Notes under the pieces: generated by a model | What the model was told of the DNA's origin: nothing | What the model saw: the letters and a program-made list of their open reading frames with translations, nothing else | Database searches by the model: none | Shown here: positions 7,164 to 15,289 of the stretch, piece after piece | Numbering within the stretch: position 1 is the stretch's first letter | How the letters are laid out: the number at the start of each line of letters is the position of its first letter | Assembly (NCBI RefSeq): GCF_001591465.1 | Contig: NZ_BCUY01000030.1 | Coordinates: 1-42,133, forward strand | DNA length: 42,133 bases | Reading direction: 5' to 3' | Source: Cytobacillus firmus NBRC 15306 | Lineage (GTDB): Bacteria; Bacillota; Bacilli; Bacillales; Cytobacillaceae | Position numbers and translations under genes: made by a program

Positions 7164-8138
7164 TTACAACTTCACTTCAGCAGGACGAACTGACGTATCT
7201 TCTTCACTTTCAACAGCAGGTTTTTTTGACCAATAAGTTGCCAGAATCGGCCCTGAAATGTTATGCCAGGCAGCAGCCAGCACGCTTGGAAGAGCTGCCA
7301 GTGGACCAAAATGTGCAGTCGCAAGTGCAACACCTAAACCTGAGTTTTGCATTCCCACTTCAATGGCAATCGCTCTTCGGTTTACTTCTTCCTGACCAAG
7401 CACTTTTCCTGCAAAGTAGCCAAGCAGGAGTCCGAATCCATTGTGGAGCATGACGGCTGTAAAGATTAGAAGCCCTGATGCGGCAATGGTTGCCGAATTG
7501 CCCGAAACGACTGCAGCTACAATCGTGATAATCGCCGCTACCGAAATAAGCGGTAAAACAGTTAAGCTCTTTTCCACAGCCACAGGGAAAAATTTCTTGA
7601 TTGCCAGCCCTAGAACAATTGGAACAATGATAACCTGGACAATAGACTTAAACATGGCAACAGCATCAACCGGCATCCATTGACCCGCAAGCAATAAGAG
7701 AAGCAGCGGTGTCATGATCGGTGCCAATAGAGTTGAAACGGAAGTCATGGCGATGGACAATGGTACATTTCCCTTGGCCAGATACACCATAACGTTAGAG
7801 GCGGTTCCCCCCGGTACACATCCGAGCAACACTAGGCCTGCTGCCAATTCTGCCGGCAAATTCAAAAGTTTCGCAATACCGAAAGCGACCAGCGGCATGA
7901 TGATGAACTGTGCACAAACACCGATTAACACAGGCAGCGGTTTAGTAAAAATGATTTTAAAATCCACTGCCTTAAGTGTAAGCCCCATTCCAAACATGAC
8001 GACACCGAGAAGGATGGTGATATAGCCCCCCAACCCTAAAAATGGGTCTGGAAACATAAAGGCAATAGCCGATGTTAAAATAACCCATACGGCAAAATAT
8101 TTTCCAGCAATGGTACTGACCGCTTCTAATACCTTCAT
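7164..8138 (-). CDS. BASS-family (bile acid:sodium symporter-like, YocS type) transporter
   Basis: A 324-residue membrane protein with about nine or ten helices. The family signatures are GVVMFGMGLTLKAVDF early on, GLVLLGCVPGGTASNVMVYLAKGN (conserved GG-TASN crossing), and EVGMQNSGLGVALATAHF in the second half. BASS proteins are sodium-coupled carriers of organic anions; bile acid, pyruvate, pantoate and, in plants, glycolate carriers are known. The gene starts 4 bases after the 2-hydroxyacid dehydrogenase stop, so its substrate is probably the hydroxyacid that enzyme oxidises, or the ketoacid product. That substrate is inferred from the operon, not from residues. Confidence 0.85.
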   Translation of the reverse strand: MKVLEAVSTIAGKYFAVWVILTSAIAFMFPDPFLGLGGYITILLGVVMFGMGLTLKAVDFKIIFTKPLPVLIGVCAQFIIMPLVAFGIAKLLNLPAELAAGLVLLGCVPGGTASNVMVYLAKGNVPLSIAMTSVSTLLAPIMTPLLLLLLAGQWMPVDAVAMFKSIVQVIIVPIVLGLAIKKFFPVAVEKSLTVLPLISVAAIITIVAAVVSGNSATIAASGLLIFTAVMLHNGFGLLLGYFAGKVLGQEEVNRRAIAIEVGMQNSGLGVALATAHFGPLAALPSVLAAAWHNISGPILATYWSKKPAVESEEDTSVRPAEVKL

Positions 8139-8142
8139 ATCA

Positions 8143-9534
8143 TCACGCTCCTTCTTTTGTCTTTAAGATTTTATTTGGATTAAAAAGGTTATCCGGATCC
8201 AGGGCATGTTTGATTTTTTCCATAACCTGAAGCGACTGTCCATGTTCTTTTTGCTGATACTTCTGCTTGCCTACCCCTACACCATGCTCACCCGTACATG
8301 TACCGCCCCGTTCGAGAGCATAGAGGACAATTTGTTCATTGAACTTTTCAGCTTTTGCCACCTCTTCGGGATTACTCATATCAATCATCAGGAGGGTATG
8401 GTAATTTCCGTCCCCCACATGTCCGACGATTCCTCCAGGAAGTCCCAGTGTATCGACCGCTTCCCTCGCATGGCTGATAGCGCCGGAAAGTTCTGAAATC
8501 GGTAAACAAACATCCGTCACCATCATTTTCTTTCCGGGATGGCCATGGATATAGGCATAGGCAAGGTTATGCCTGGCCTCCCATAAGCGATTTCTTGCTG
8601 CATTATCGGTTTCAAATTCAATATCGAGACAGTGATGGTCTTCGACTATTTCTCTTGTGAACGCGACATCCTGCTTCAAACCGGCTTCATTGCCGTGAAA
8701 CTCCAAAAAGAGTGTTGGACTTTCGTTATAGTTCGTTTCACTGAACAGGTTCACCTGCTTCATGGATGGTTCATCGACAAGCTCAACCCTGGCAATCGGA
8801 ACACCTGCCTGTAAAATGGAAACAACAGCTTCAACCGCATCGTTTAATGAAGGAAAAGAAGCTCTTGCCGCCGTCACATGCTCCGGAATTCCATATACTC
8901 TTAATGTCAGTTCCGTAAAGCAGCCAAGCGTCCCCTCAGAACCAACGAATAAACCATTCAAATGGTATCCGGATGAGGATTTAGCAGCTAAATTGCCTGT
9001 ATGTATGATCGACCCATCAGCAAGTACCACTTCCAGATCACGCACCTGATCACGCATGACTCCATATTTCACAGAAGTAGTTCCGCTGGCATTCGTTGCC
9101 GCCATTCCGCCAAGCGTAGCATCTGCTCCCGGATCCACAGAGAAAAATAGTCCATATTTTTTCAATTCCTTGTTGAGCTGCGTGCGGGTCACGCCAGGCT
9201 GTACCCTAACAAGAAAGTCATTCTCACGTACTTCCAGAACTTTATTCATAAGCGAAAAATCAATCGTAATTCCATGTTCGTACGGTATCACATGCCCCTC
9301 AAGACTGGATCCCAGTCCAAAAGGAACAATTGGAACTTTATATTTGTTTGCCAGCTTCACAATTTCACTGACCTGCTGGGCCGTTTCCGGAAAAACAACC
9401 AGGTCAGGAAGACTCTCCATATGGTATGATTCATCCCTGCCATGCAATTCTCTTACTGTCTGATTTTCTGTCACCTGCTGCTCAGTAAGAAACTCTCTTA
9501 AAGCCTGCAGAAGGCTCATACTCGCTGTTTCCAT
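8143..9534 (-). CDS. FAD-linked 2-hydroxyacid dehydrogenase (GlcD / D-lactate dehydrogenase type)
   Basis: A 463-residue flavoprotein. The N-terminal FAD_binding_4 domain (about 40-180) shows PIVPFGLGSSLEGHVIPYEHGITIDFS and GVTRTQLNKEL, then DPGADATLGGMAATNASGTTSVKYGVMRD. The C-terminal FAD-oxidase_C domain has GHVGDGNYHTLLMID and GGTCTGEHGVGVGKQKY, whose histidines belong to the flavin and metal site. It oxidises D-lactate, glycolate or a related 2-hydroxyacid to the ketoacid and passes electrons to the respiratory chain or another acceptor. There are no glcE or glcF partners here, so it is the single-subunit type. AAGGAG lies 7 bases before ATG. It is cotranscribed with the BASS carrier, and a FadR-type regulator is divergent. 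Confidence 0.88.
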   Translation of the reverse strand: METASMSLLQALREFLTEQQVTENQTVRELHGRDESYHMESLPDLVVFPETAQQVSEIVKLANKYKVPIVPFGLGSSLEGHVIPYEHGITIDFSLMNKVLEVRENDFLVRVQPGVTRTQLNKELKKYGLFFSVDPGADATLGGMAATNASGTTSVKYGVMRDQVRDLEVVLADGSIIHTGNLAAKSSSGYHLNGLFVGSEGTLGCFTELTLRVYGIPEHVTAARASFPSLNDAVEAVVSILQAGVPIARVELVDEPSMKQVNLFSETNYNESPTLFLEFHGNEAGLKQDVAFTREIVEDHHCLDIEFETDNAARNRLWEARHNLAYAYIHGHPGKKMMVTDVCLPISELSGAISHAREAVDTLGLPGGIVGHVGDGNYHTLLMIDMSNPEEVAKAEKFNEQIVLYALERGGTCTGEHGVGVGKQKYQQKEHGQSLQVMEKIKHALDPDNLFNPNKILKTKEGA

Positions 9535-9564
9535 CCTATACTCCTTCTTTCTTATTCGAGGAAT

Positions 9565-9594
9565 TTGGTCAAACCAATGTTATAATTGGTCCAA
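9565..9594. promoter_or_regulatory. Two operator-like sites for the FadR-type regulator
   Basis: TTGGT-CAA-ACCAA (9565-9577) and TTGGTCCAA (9586-9594) resemble the GGT-N-ACC half-site pattern bound by LldR/LutR/PdhR-type regulators. They lie just downstream of the predicted start of the minus-strand promoter, which suits repression. Confidence 0.6.
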
Positions 9595-9606
9595 CAAGTT
9601 AAATTA

Positions 9607-9634
9607 ATTATACTAACTTATCAGAAGAATTCAA
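9607..9634 (-). promoter_or_regulatory. Sigma-A promoter of the glcD-like operon
   Basis: On the minus strand: TTGAAT, 16-base spacer, TATAAT. Confidence 0.6.
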
Positions 9635-9732
9635 TTATTTATTTTATTATTTTTATAGTATTGATTAATAGATTTTAGGTCTGTTACATTTAGGAAAGTA
9701 AGAGAGGCCTATTTTGAAAGAGGGTACGGGGA

Positions 9733-10428
9733 ATGGCAGAGAAAAAAAAGACCTATCTGGTTTTAGCAGATAAATTGATAGAATGCTATTTGGGAGGAAA
9801 TCTTAAACCAGGTGAACGGCTGCCATCAGAAAGAGAATTGGCAGTTCAATTCAATGTCAGCCGGACAACCATCAGAGAGGCCCTCAGAACCCTGGAACTG
9901 AACGGGCTCATTGATATCCGCCAGGGAGGGGGAAGCTACGTTAAAGTCTCTGATATCCAATCAAACAAAGAAGAGATCATCACAGTTGTCAAAGCAGAAA
10001 ACCCGCTGGTATTTGAAATGCTTGAACTTCGGCGTGCACTGGAAGCCGAATCCTCGTTCCTTGCAGCCAATAGAGCCACCCCGGCAGATCTGGAAAAGCT
10101 GCGTATTGCTTTACATAATATGGCGCTGTCCAAACAAGATCCCGAGTTAGGGTTAAAAGCAGATCTGGACTTTCACATCGGAATTGCCGAGGCAACCCAT
10201 AATTCGATTTTCATTGAATTGATCCATACCCTCAAAGGACATATGGAAGAAACCATTAGAGCTACCCAGAATCATCGGTTCAAGGATTTGTCCCGTTACG
10301 GGGATACTATTAATGAGCATAGGGAAATTTATCTGGCTATTGCTTCTGGAAATGGGGATAAAGCAAAGGAATTGATGGAGGGGCATATTACGAAAATCAG
10401 GGCAGAACTGGTGGAGTCAATGATTTAA
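9733..10428 (+). CDS. GntR-family regulator, FadR subfamily
   Basis: A 231-residue regulator. The winged helix-turn-helix (about 10-75) is typical: LGGNLKPGERLPSERELAVQFNVSRTTIREALRTLELNGLIDIRQGGGSYV. The all-helical FCD ligand domain (about 90-225) carries metal- and ligand-binding positions DLDFHIGIAEATHN and, near the end, EHREIYLAIASGNGDKAKELMEGHI. LldR/LutR-like proteins of this class sense lactate or glycolate and release DNA. It is transcribed away from the hydroxyacid dehydrogenase operon, with paired TTGGT-type sites between them, so it most likely represses that operon. AGAGGG and GGGGA lie before the ATG. Confidence 0.88.
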   Translation: MAEKKKTYLVLADKLIECYLGGNLKPGERLPSERELAVQFNVSRTTIREALRTLELNGLIDIRQGGGSYVKVSDIQSNKEEIITVVKAENPLVFEMLELRRALEAESSFLAANRATPADLEKLRIALHNMALSKQDPELGLKADLDFHIGIAEATHNSIFIELIHTLKGHMEETIRATQNHRFKDLSRYGDTINEHREIYLAIASGNGDKAKELMEGHITKIRAELVESMI

Positions 10429-10435
10429 TTAATAA

Positions 10436-10466
10436 GAAGCAGGCACCCCCTTCAGGTACCTGCTTC
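10436..10466. terminator. Bidirectional terminator between gntR and the sigma fusion gene
   Basis: Perfect 8-bp stem GAAGCAGG / CCTGCTTC. The hairpin overlaps the last codons of the minus-strand gene; TCTTTT follows on the plus strand and ATTAATT on the minus strand. Confidence 0.65.
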
Positions 10467-12500
10467 ATCTTTTACGATCAGCTCAGTATCTAACTCTACT
10501 TCTTTATCCAAGTATTTAGTTGTATTATATCCGAATATATCCAGACTCTTCGGAACCACCTTATCCCCTTGTATCTTAAAGCTCTGGACTGTAAAGAAAT
10601 GACGCGGCTGTTCAAGCTCTTCGTAAATGAAAGGTGTTTTATTCATATCGTATTCTTTTCCATTTTTATCAACAATGACTCCTTTATAATCCCCTTCCAT
10701 TGAAATATCTTCTTCCTCAGTCACAATATTAAAATTAAGTGATTCATACGCTCGATTCTTAATTTCATGATTACTTATGATCACTATGCTAGGCTGTCCA
10801 ACTTCAACCTTATCAATGGAAATGGTACTTCCCGCATATTCAAAGGTTTGCGGATATTCCTTCGAAACATTAAGGGCAATCGTTTTATTGTCTGTAATTG
10901 ACAAATAAATATTATCGAATCGGACTTTGACTTCATCGGTTTCTTTTTCAAATAGTGGTTTAAAATGCGCCTGAAACTTGCTCCATCTCAAATCATTCTG
11001 TGCATGCACGTATGAGTTCCCGTATAAATCAGCTTCAGCTACTTTATTGTTGATTTCCAAATTTTTAAAATTGATCATGTCGATCCGCTTTTCCGGCTGT
11101 TCATTTTTGAGGCCATATTGCAGAATTGTCCCTGTTGGAGCAAGGATTAATTTGTCAATCAAGACTGCTGTCCCCTCAATTTCAACTTCTTCATTCAATG
11201 CATACTCGACAGAGGGTTTTTTTGTAACAGGAATGTCAAATTTCCAATCCCCTTCTTCGGGCACCATATTCACATATGAATCTGAGGCGTTTTGTTTTAA
11301 TTTCAAAACCTTTTTTATATTGAGCTGAATGGTGGCTTTATTTTCTTTCACAGGCCTCAGACTCATTTTCCCATGATAAATGTTCTTTTCCTTTTTATTA
11401 AGATCTGACTCCATATCTGGCGGAATATACATAGGATAGGTATTTGCCACCATAATTTTCATTTCGTCCTCAATAAAAATGCCATCATCAATGTTAATCA
11501 TATATTGATTGTTATCATTGGTATCTTCTATTTCATAAAAAATAAGAGTTTGAATCTCATCAGCAATCACACTCTTAATCTTTATTTTAATCCCATTGCT
11601 TTCAGCTTCCAGCCCAAGCCTTTCACCTAAATCCTCCTGAAGAAAAATGCGCAACTCCTGATTTTCTTCAGTCAATGAGTAATAGATACTTGAAAAAATC
11701 CCGGTGAAGAAACCTGTACACATGAATAAGACAAAGACACTTCCTGTAATAAATCCAATTCTTTTGCGTTTCTTCTTCTTCTGCTTAATTAAATGTTCCC
11801 TTTGTGAGACTCGTTCTTTTACGTTTTCCATGAAATCTGCAGGTACGCTGAATGTCTCAATGGTTTCAGAGAAGTTCAATATGGTTTCCTGCAGAGATGC
11901 CAGATCATCCTGGCAGTTATGACAATGATAGATATGCATTTCAAAATCGATTTTCCGCGGCCGTTCCAGTTTTCTTTCCAGGTAATTTACGTAAAGCTTT
12001 TGGTATTCATTGCAGCCCTGATAGTCATCTCCATTTCCCAATCCTTTTCTTAGTAATTGGAATCCCGAAAATAATAGCTCCTTTATTTGTTCAAGTGACA
12101 TTTGGAGAAGCTGGGCTGTTTCCTCCCTGGAGATTCCTTTTATATATGTTAAGACCAGCACTTCTCTTTCCTGCTCATTTAACTGCTGTAATGCATGAAA
12201 TACACTTTCCTCTGAAGCTTTTAAACTATTTTCAATAGAAAGCTCCCGGCAGATACGTATAAAAATAGATAAAACCCGCAGTTCAAAAGATGTGCTTTTC
12301 TTAAACTTTGGCAGCTCCTTATACACCTGTAAAATGGCACGATAAAGAAGCTCCTCAATTTTGAGTTGGCTCCCCAGATAGGACCAGCCGAGTATATAGA
12401 GGGATCGCTGATGCTGATCGAACCATGTAACAATGGATTCTATTTCTTTTACACTTATCGTCAAGGGTAAAACGGGGTTATTTTTTGCTGGGATGATCAA
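10452..12500 (-). CDS. Single-chain ECF sigma / zinc anti-sigma / membrane receptor fusion
   Basis: A 682-residue protein with parts that are usually separate genes. Residues about 22-90 look like sigma region 2 (LKIEELLYRAILQVYKELPKF, then a RVLSIFIRICRE helix). Residues about 105-152 are sigma region 4 (LNEQEREVLVLTYIKGISREE, then QLLQMSLEQIKELL). Residues 163-200 carry the anti-sigma zinc signature: C163, then H189-x3-C193-x2-C196 (HIYHCHNC). A basic stretch KKKKRKR and one transmembrane helix (about 248-270) follow. Residues 275-682 are extracytoplasmic and resemble DUF4179/DUF5643 domains of bacillar anti-sigma proteins. The frame is unbroken. The start is TTG at 12500 with AGAAAGG upstream. 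Release of the tethered sigma part would need proteolysis or a conformational switch; that is inference. Confidence 0.8.
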   Translation of the reverse strand: MIIPAKNNPVLPLTISVKEIESIVTWFDQHQRSLYILGWSYLGSQLKIEELLYRAILQVYKELPKFKKSTSFELRVLSIFIRICRELSIENSLKASEESVFHALQQLNEQEREVLVLTYIKGISREETAQLLQMSLEQIKELLFSGFQLLRKGLGNGDDYQGCNEYQKLYVNYLERKLERPRKIDFEMHIYHCHNCQDDLASLQETILNFSETIETFSVPADFMENVKERVSQREHLIKQKKKKRKRIGFITGSVFVLFMCTGFFTGIFSSIYYSLTEENQELRIFLQEDLGERLGLEAESNGIKIKIKSVIADEIQTLIFYEIEDTNDNNQYMINIDDGIFIEDEMKIMVANTYPMYIPPDMESDLNKKEKNIYHGKMSLRPVKENKATIQLNIKKVLKLKQNASDSYVNMVPEEGDWKFDIPVTKKPSVEYALNEEVEIEGTAVLIDKLILAPTGTILQYGLKNEQPEKRIDMINFKNLEINNKVAEADLYGNSYVHAQNDLRWSKFQAHFKPLFEKETDEVKVRFDNIYLSITDNKTIALNVSKEYPQTFEYAGSTISIDKVEVGQPSIVIISNHEIKNRAYESLNFNIVTEEEDISMEGDYKGVIVDKNGKEYDMNKTPFIYEELEQPRHFFTVQSFKIQGDKVVPKSLDIFGYNTTKYLDKEVELDTELIVKDEAGT

Positions 12501-12616
12501 GACCTTTCTCCCCTCTATGCACCTAATTATTTAATTCACTTGGTTTAATTATAACGTTTAAAGTGATATTATTCACCAAAATTTGGATAAGAAAGTCATA
12601 TTCCCTTAAACAAATA

Positions 12617-12653
12617 AAAAACTCCTTTCGCAGAGTCCTGCAAAGGAGTTTTC
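12617..12653 (-). terminator. Terminator of the SDR gene
   Basis: AAAACTCCTTT / AAAGGAGTTTT stem with an inner GCA/TGC pair, followed on the minus strand by TTTTTTA. Confidence 0.85.
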
Positions 12654-12664
12654 CCAATGAAAAG

Positions 12665-13576
12665 CTATCTATATCCCTCAGCATTGGCAGGCTTCCCTGC
12701 CTCCTGGACCTCAACCAAATATCTGAAAGCCTCCGGCTGAAAACCATCCAGATCATGAAAATGATACATTTTCGCCAGCTCCCCGCTTGAAAAGGATCCG
12801 CCGTTCAATCGTTTTTTATCAGGATCTTTTGCAATGGCACTAATTGCCCGTCCTATATACCTTGGTGTTTCAGAGATCACAAAATGGGGCTCCTTTTCGA
12901 TGGCATCTTTCCAATTCTCCTCTGTGACTCCAAACACCTCGAGCATAATTTCCGAACGCATCCAACCGGGTGAAACAGCAACCGCGGTGCAATCATAAGC
13001 CGAAAGTTCGTGGGCCAATGCTTTGGCCATACGGATGACTGAGCTTTTGGCCAAGTCATAAAACAGAGACACCCGGTAGCGATTTTGATTATACTCTTCG
13101 GTTCCGTCTGTTACTTCGACTACTAATCCCCCTTTGTTTTTGATCAGAAGCGGAAGGGCATAATGACTTGTGATAATATGAGTATCAATCGCCAGACGAA
13201 GCATTCTCATCCCCTTATCGAGGGAATGCTCCCAGACAGGAATGTCCCATTCCATCAAATTTTCGCTCCCCCATATATCATTTACGAGGATATCCAGTCT
13301 TCCCTGTTCTTTCTCTATTCTTTCAATCAATGACTGCACCTGATCTGGTATAAGATGATCCACTTGAACAGCTATTCCGGTTCCGCCCAGCTCATTTACC
13401 AATTCAGCAGTTTCTTCAATGGTTTCCTTTCGTCCATATTCCGATATCTGATTTCGCGTTGTACGGCCTGTAACATATACCGTCGCCCCTGCTGCACCGA
13501 GTTCCATAGCGATGCCGCGGCCAGCTCCCCGTGTTCCGCCGGCCACAAGTGCTACCTTCCCTTTTAATGATGTCAT
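12665..13576 (-). CDS. Short-chain dehydrogenase/reductase
   Basis: A 303-residue, NAD(P)-dependent oxidoreductase of the SDR superfamily. The Rossmann glycine motif is GGTRGAGRGIA (residues about 13-23), followed by a GRTTR stretch that favours NADP. The NNAG motif is replaced by VNDIWG. The active-site Tyr-x3-Lys is FYDLAKS, near residue 178; the usual catalytic Ser position appears as VVEVTDGT with Thr, so it is a divergent member. CTAVAVSPGWMRSEIM is the PG motif. The protein is longer than classical SDRs (about 250), with a C-terminal extension. The substrate is unknown. It is divergent from a WYL regulator, which probably controls it. Confidence 0.85.
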   Translation of the reverse strand: MTSLKGKVALVAGGTRGAGRGIAMELGAAGATVYVTGRTTRNQISEYGRKETIEETAELVNELGGTGIAVQVDHLIPDQVQSLIERIEKEQGRLDILVNDIWGSENLMEWDIPVWEHSLDKGMRMLRLAIDTHIITSHYALPLLIKNKGGLVVEVTDGTEEYNQNRYRVSLFYDLAKSSVIRMAKALAHELSAYDCTAVAVSPGWMRSEIMLEVFGVTEENWKDAIEKEPHFVISETPRYIGRAISAIAKDPDKKRLNGGSFSSGELAKMYHFHDLDGFQPEAFRYLVEVQEAGKPANAEGYR

Positions 13577-13624
13577 TCTGATCTGCCCCCTTTTGTGTTA
13601 TATGTATACTATAATCATTAATGT

Positions 13625-13639
13625 TGACATCTAATGTCA
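13625..13639. promoter_or_regulatory. Palindromic operator candidate between SDR and WYL genes
   Basis: TGACAT-CTA-ATGTCA, perfect 6-bp arms with a 3-base centre, in the 95-base divergent spacer. Likely bound by the WYL regulator; inferred from position. Confidence 0.6.
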
Positions 13640-13671
13640 TATTTAAAACTTTTTTATCAGGGGTGAACAGA

Positions 13672-14640
13672 TTGCGCGCAGACAGACTCATTGCGATCGT
13701 ACTATTGCTTCAAAATAACGAAAGAATGACCTCGAGGGAATTGGCAAAAGAATTAGAGGTAACGGAGCGGACCATACACCGGGATATGGAAGCCTTGAGC
13801 GCCGCTGGCATCCCTGTCCTGGCTGAACGAGGAAAATTCGGCGGCTGGAAACTGCTTGAGAATTACAGAACAAATCTGACCGGATTAAAAGCTGCTGAAA
13901 TCAAAACACTGCTTCTCTCCCCCTCCTTTGAGCACCTTGCAGACCTTGGCATCAGCAATGATTGGAAAAAAGCACGACAGAAGCTTCTGGCGGCCATTCC
14001 TGCCCCACTAAAAGAAAGTGTGACGGACATTTCCAACCGTATTCATATCGATACCAGCACGTGGAGGGAAACACCACGGGAATTGAAGTCTTTTAGAATC
14101 GTCCAGCAGGCGGTTTGGGAGGAGAAAAAACTTCAGATTCAATACGAAAAAGCAGATAAACAGACAAGCGAAAGAATAGTTGAGCCATTAGGACTGGTCG
14201 CCAAAGGGAACACTTGGTATCTTATAGCTGCTTCTGATGCAAAGATAAAAACCTACCGAGTATCTAGAATAATTGATGCCGTGGTGATTAATGAGAACTT
14301 CAGCAGGCCGAATGACTTTGATCTCGCAGACTATTGGCAGGAATCAAAGCAGACATTCATTAGCAGCCTGCCTAAATTTGAGGTTGAAGTGGAGATTTCA
14401 CCAGCCATTCTTCAGCGGATTAATTTTACTGGCCGATTTGTTCAGTTACTCCACACGGATTCGCCTAATGAAAATGGATGGATACCTGTAAGCCTTAGCT
14501 TTGATACCGAAAAAGAGGCACGAGAGTATATTCTTGGGTTTGGGAATCAGATTAAGATTGTACATCCTTTTTTCCTTAGGAAAAATGTGAGGGAGATGGC
14601 TGAGGGTGTTTTTGATTTGTATAAGGAAAATGGGGAATAG
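13672..14640 (+). CDS. WYL-domain DeoR-like transcriptional regulator
   Basis: A 322-residue regulator. An N-terminal HTH_11 winged helix is seen (DRLIAIVLLLQNNERMTSREL, then AKELEVTERTIHRDMEALSAAGIPVLAERGKFGGW). A middle linker leads to the WYL domain at about 140-215 (QIQYEKADKQTSERIVEPLGLVAKGNTWYLIAAS...YRVSRI) and a C-terminal WCX-like part with FGNQIKIVHPFFLRKNVREMAEG. WYL domains sense nucleotides or other small ligands. Start: TTG at 13672 with AGGGGTGA upstream; an ATG at 13621 is in frame but lies in the operator region without a binding site. It probably controls the divergent SDR gene. Confidence 0.85.
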   Translation: MRADRLIAIVLLLQNNERMTSRELAKELEVTERTIHRDMEALSAAGIPVLAERGKFGGWKLLENYRTNLTGLKAAEIKTLLLSPSFEHLADLGISNDWKKARQKLLAAIPAPLKESVTDISNRIHIDTSTWRETPRELKSFRIVQQAVWEEKKLQIQYEKADKQTSERIVEPLGLVAKGNTWYLIAASDAKIKTYRVSRIIDAVVINENFSRPNDFDLADYWQESKQTFISSLPKFEVEVEISPAILQRINFTGRFVQLLHTDSPNENGWIPVSLSFDTEKEAREYILGFGNQIKIVHPFFLRKNVREMAEGVFDLYKENGE

Positions 14641-14650
14641 AAGAGAAAAG

Positions 14651-14669
14651 ATTTCTCTAGATGACTAGC
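14651..14669 (+). repeat. 19-bp direct repeat, copy 1
   Basis: ATTTCTCTAGATGACTAGC is identical to 15708-15726. Each copy stands 20-35 bases before a terminator of the form CCAAAACCGRGCC...GGCYCGGTTTTT. Confidence 0.8.
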
Positions 14670-14688
14670 GAATAGGATCCCATTCCCC

Positions 14689-14726
14689 AAAACCGAGCCT
14701 CCATTATTTCTGAGGCTCGGTTTTTT
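14689..14726 (+). terminator. Terminator of the WYL regulator gene
   Basis: AAAACCGAGCCTC / GAGGCTCGGTTTT stem, 10-base loop, six U residues. Confidence 0.9.
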
Positions 14727-14778
14727 AAAAAAGTTCTTTTCGTATAAATTGTTGTTTTTTCACCTATTAATGTTGCCC

Positions 14779-14841
14779 GTTGATTTCCGCTACAGGATGC
14801 TCGCTTTCCGCGGGAGTCTCGCACCTTCCGCTCCAATCAAC
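14779..14841. repeat. Short copy of a dispersed bacillar repeat
   Basis: Sequence running GTTGATTTCCGCTACAGG, CTCGCTTTCCGCGGGAGTCT, CCTTCCGCTCCAATCAAC, bounded by GTTGATT / AATCAAC ends. The CGCTTTCCGCGGG and CCTTCCGCTCCAATCAAC blocks match, from memory, a GC-rich repeat scattered in many Bacillaceae genomes; the long central part seems missing. No coding capacity. Confidence 0.6.
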
Positions 14842-15289
14842 TCAGTAAATAATATATACAAATAGCAACTGCCTTTAAAAAAGATGCATTACCTCTCAGA
14901 ACTAAACGAATTATCTCAGACGGGTTCAGCACCATTGCTCCTGCAAAGAAAGCCAATTACACTTTTGAATATTGCTTTATATACCTAGGAAAGCGTTCAC
15001 ATAATTGTTGATAAGTTTTTAAAATTCAAAATTTAAATGATGCGAAATGTGGTATCATTTTCTCTGAAGATAATCCAATCGAAAAATCGTTACTCGAATC
15101 TCCTTAAACTCCACTCAAAATCTCCCAATTAAAACAGTGATCCTTAAATCCCTTGGTCAAAATCATCTCTCATACTACTATCTCAATCATAATTTCCTAT
15201 AAGTATATAAATGTGAAAGGAGTGGTTTGCCATGTAAACAACACACAGCACCCCTAAAAAACAATTTAAATTTGAAGGAGGATTATTAA
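14842..15289. other. Intergenic island without genes
   Basis: About 450 AT-rich bases with no credible coding frame. It holds a 13 of 14 match to the CcpA cre consensus (GGAAAGCGTTCACA, 14988-15001), too far from any promoter I can place, and near its end a ribosome binding site followed by the start-stop pair ATGTAA (15232-15237). Otherwise nothing is seen. Confidence 0.5.

Noticed and set aside
14988-15001. Catabolite-responsive (cre) site
   Set aside because: 13 of 14 bases match, but it is about 290 bases from the next gene and no promoter could be placed beside it, so I do not claim control by CcpA.
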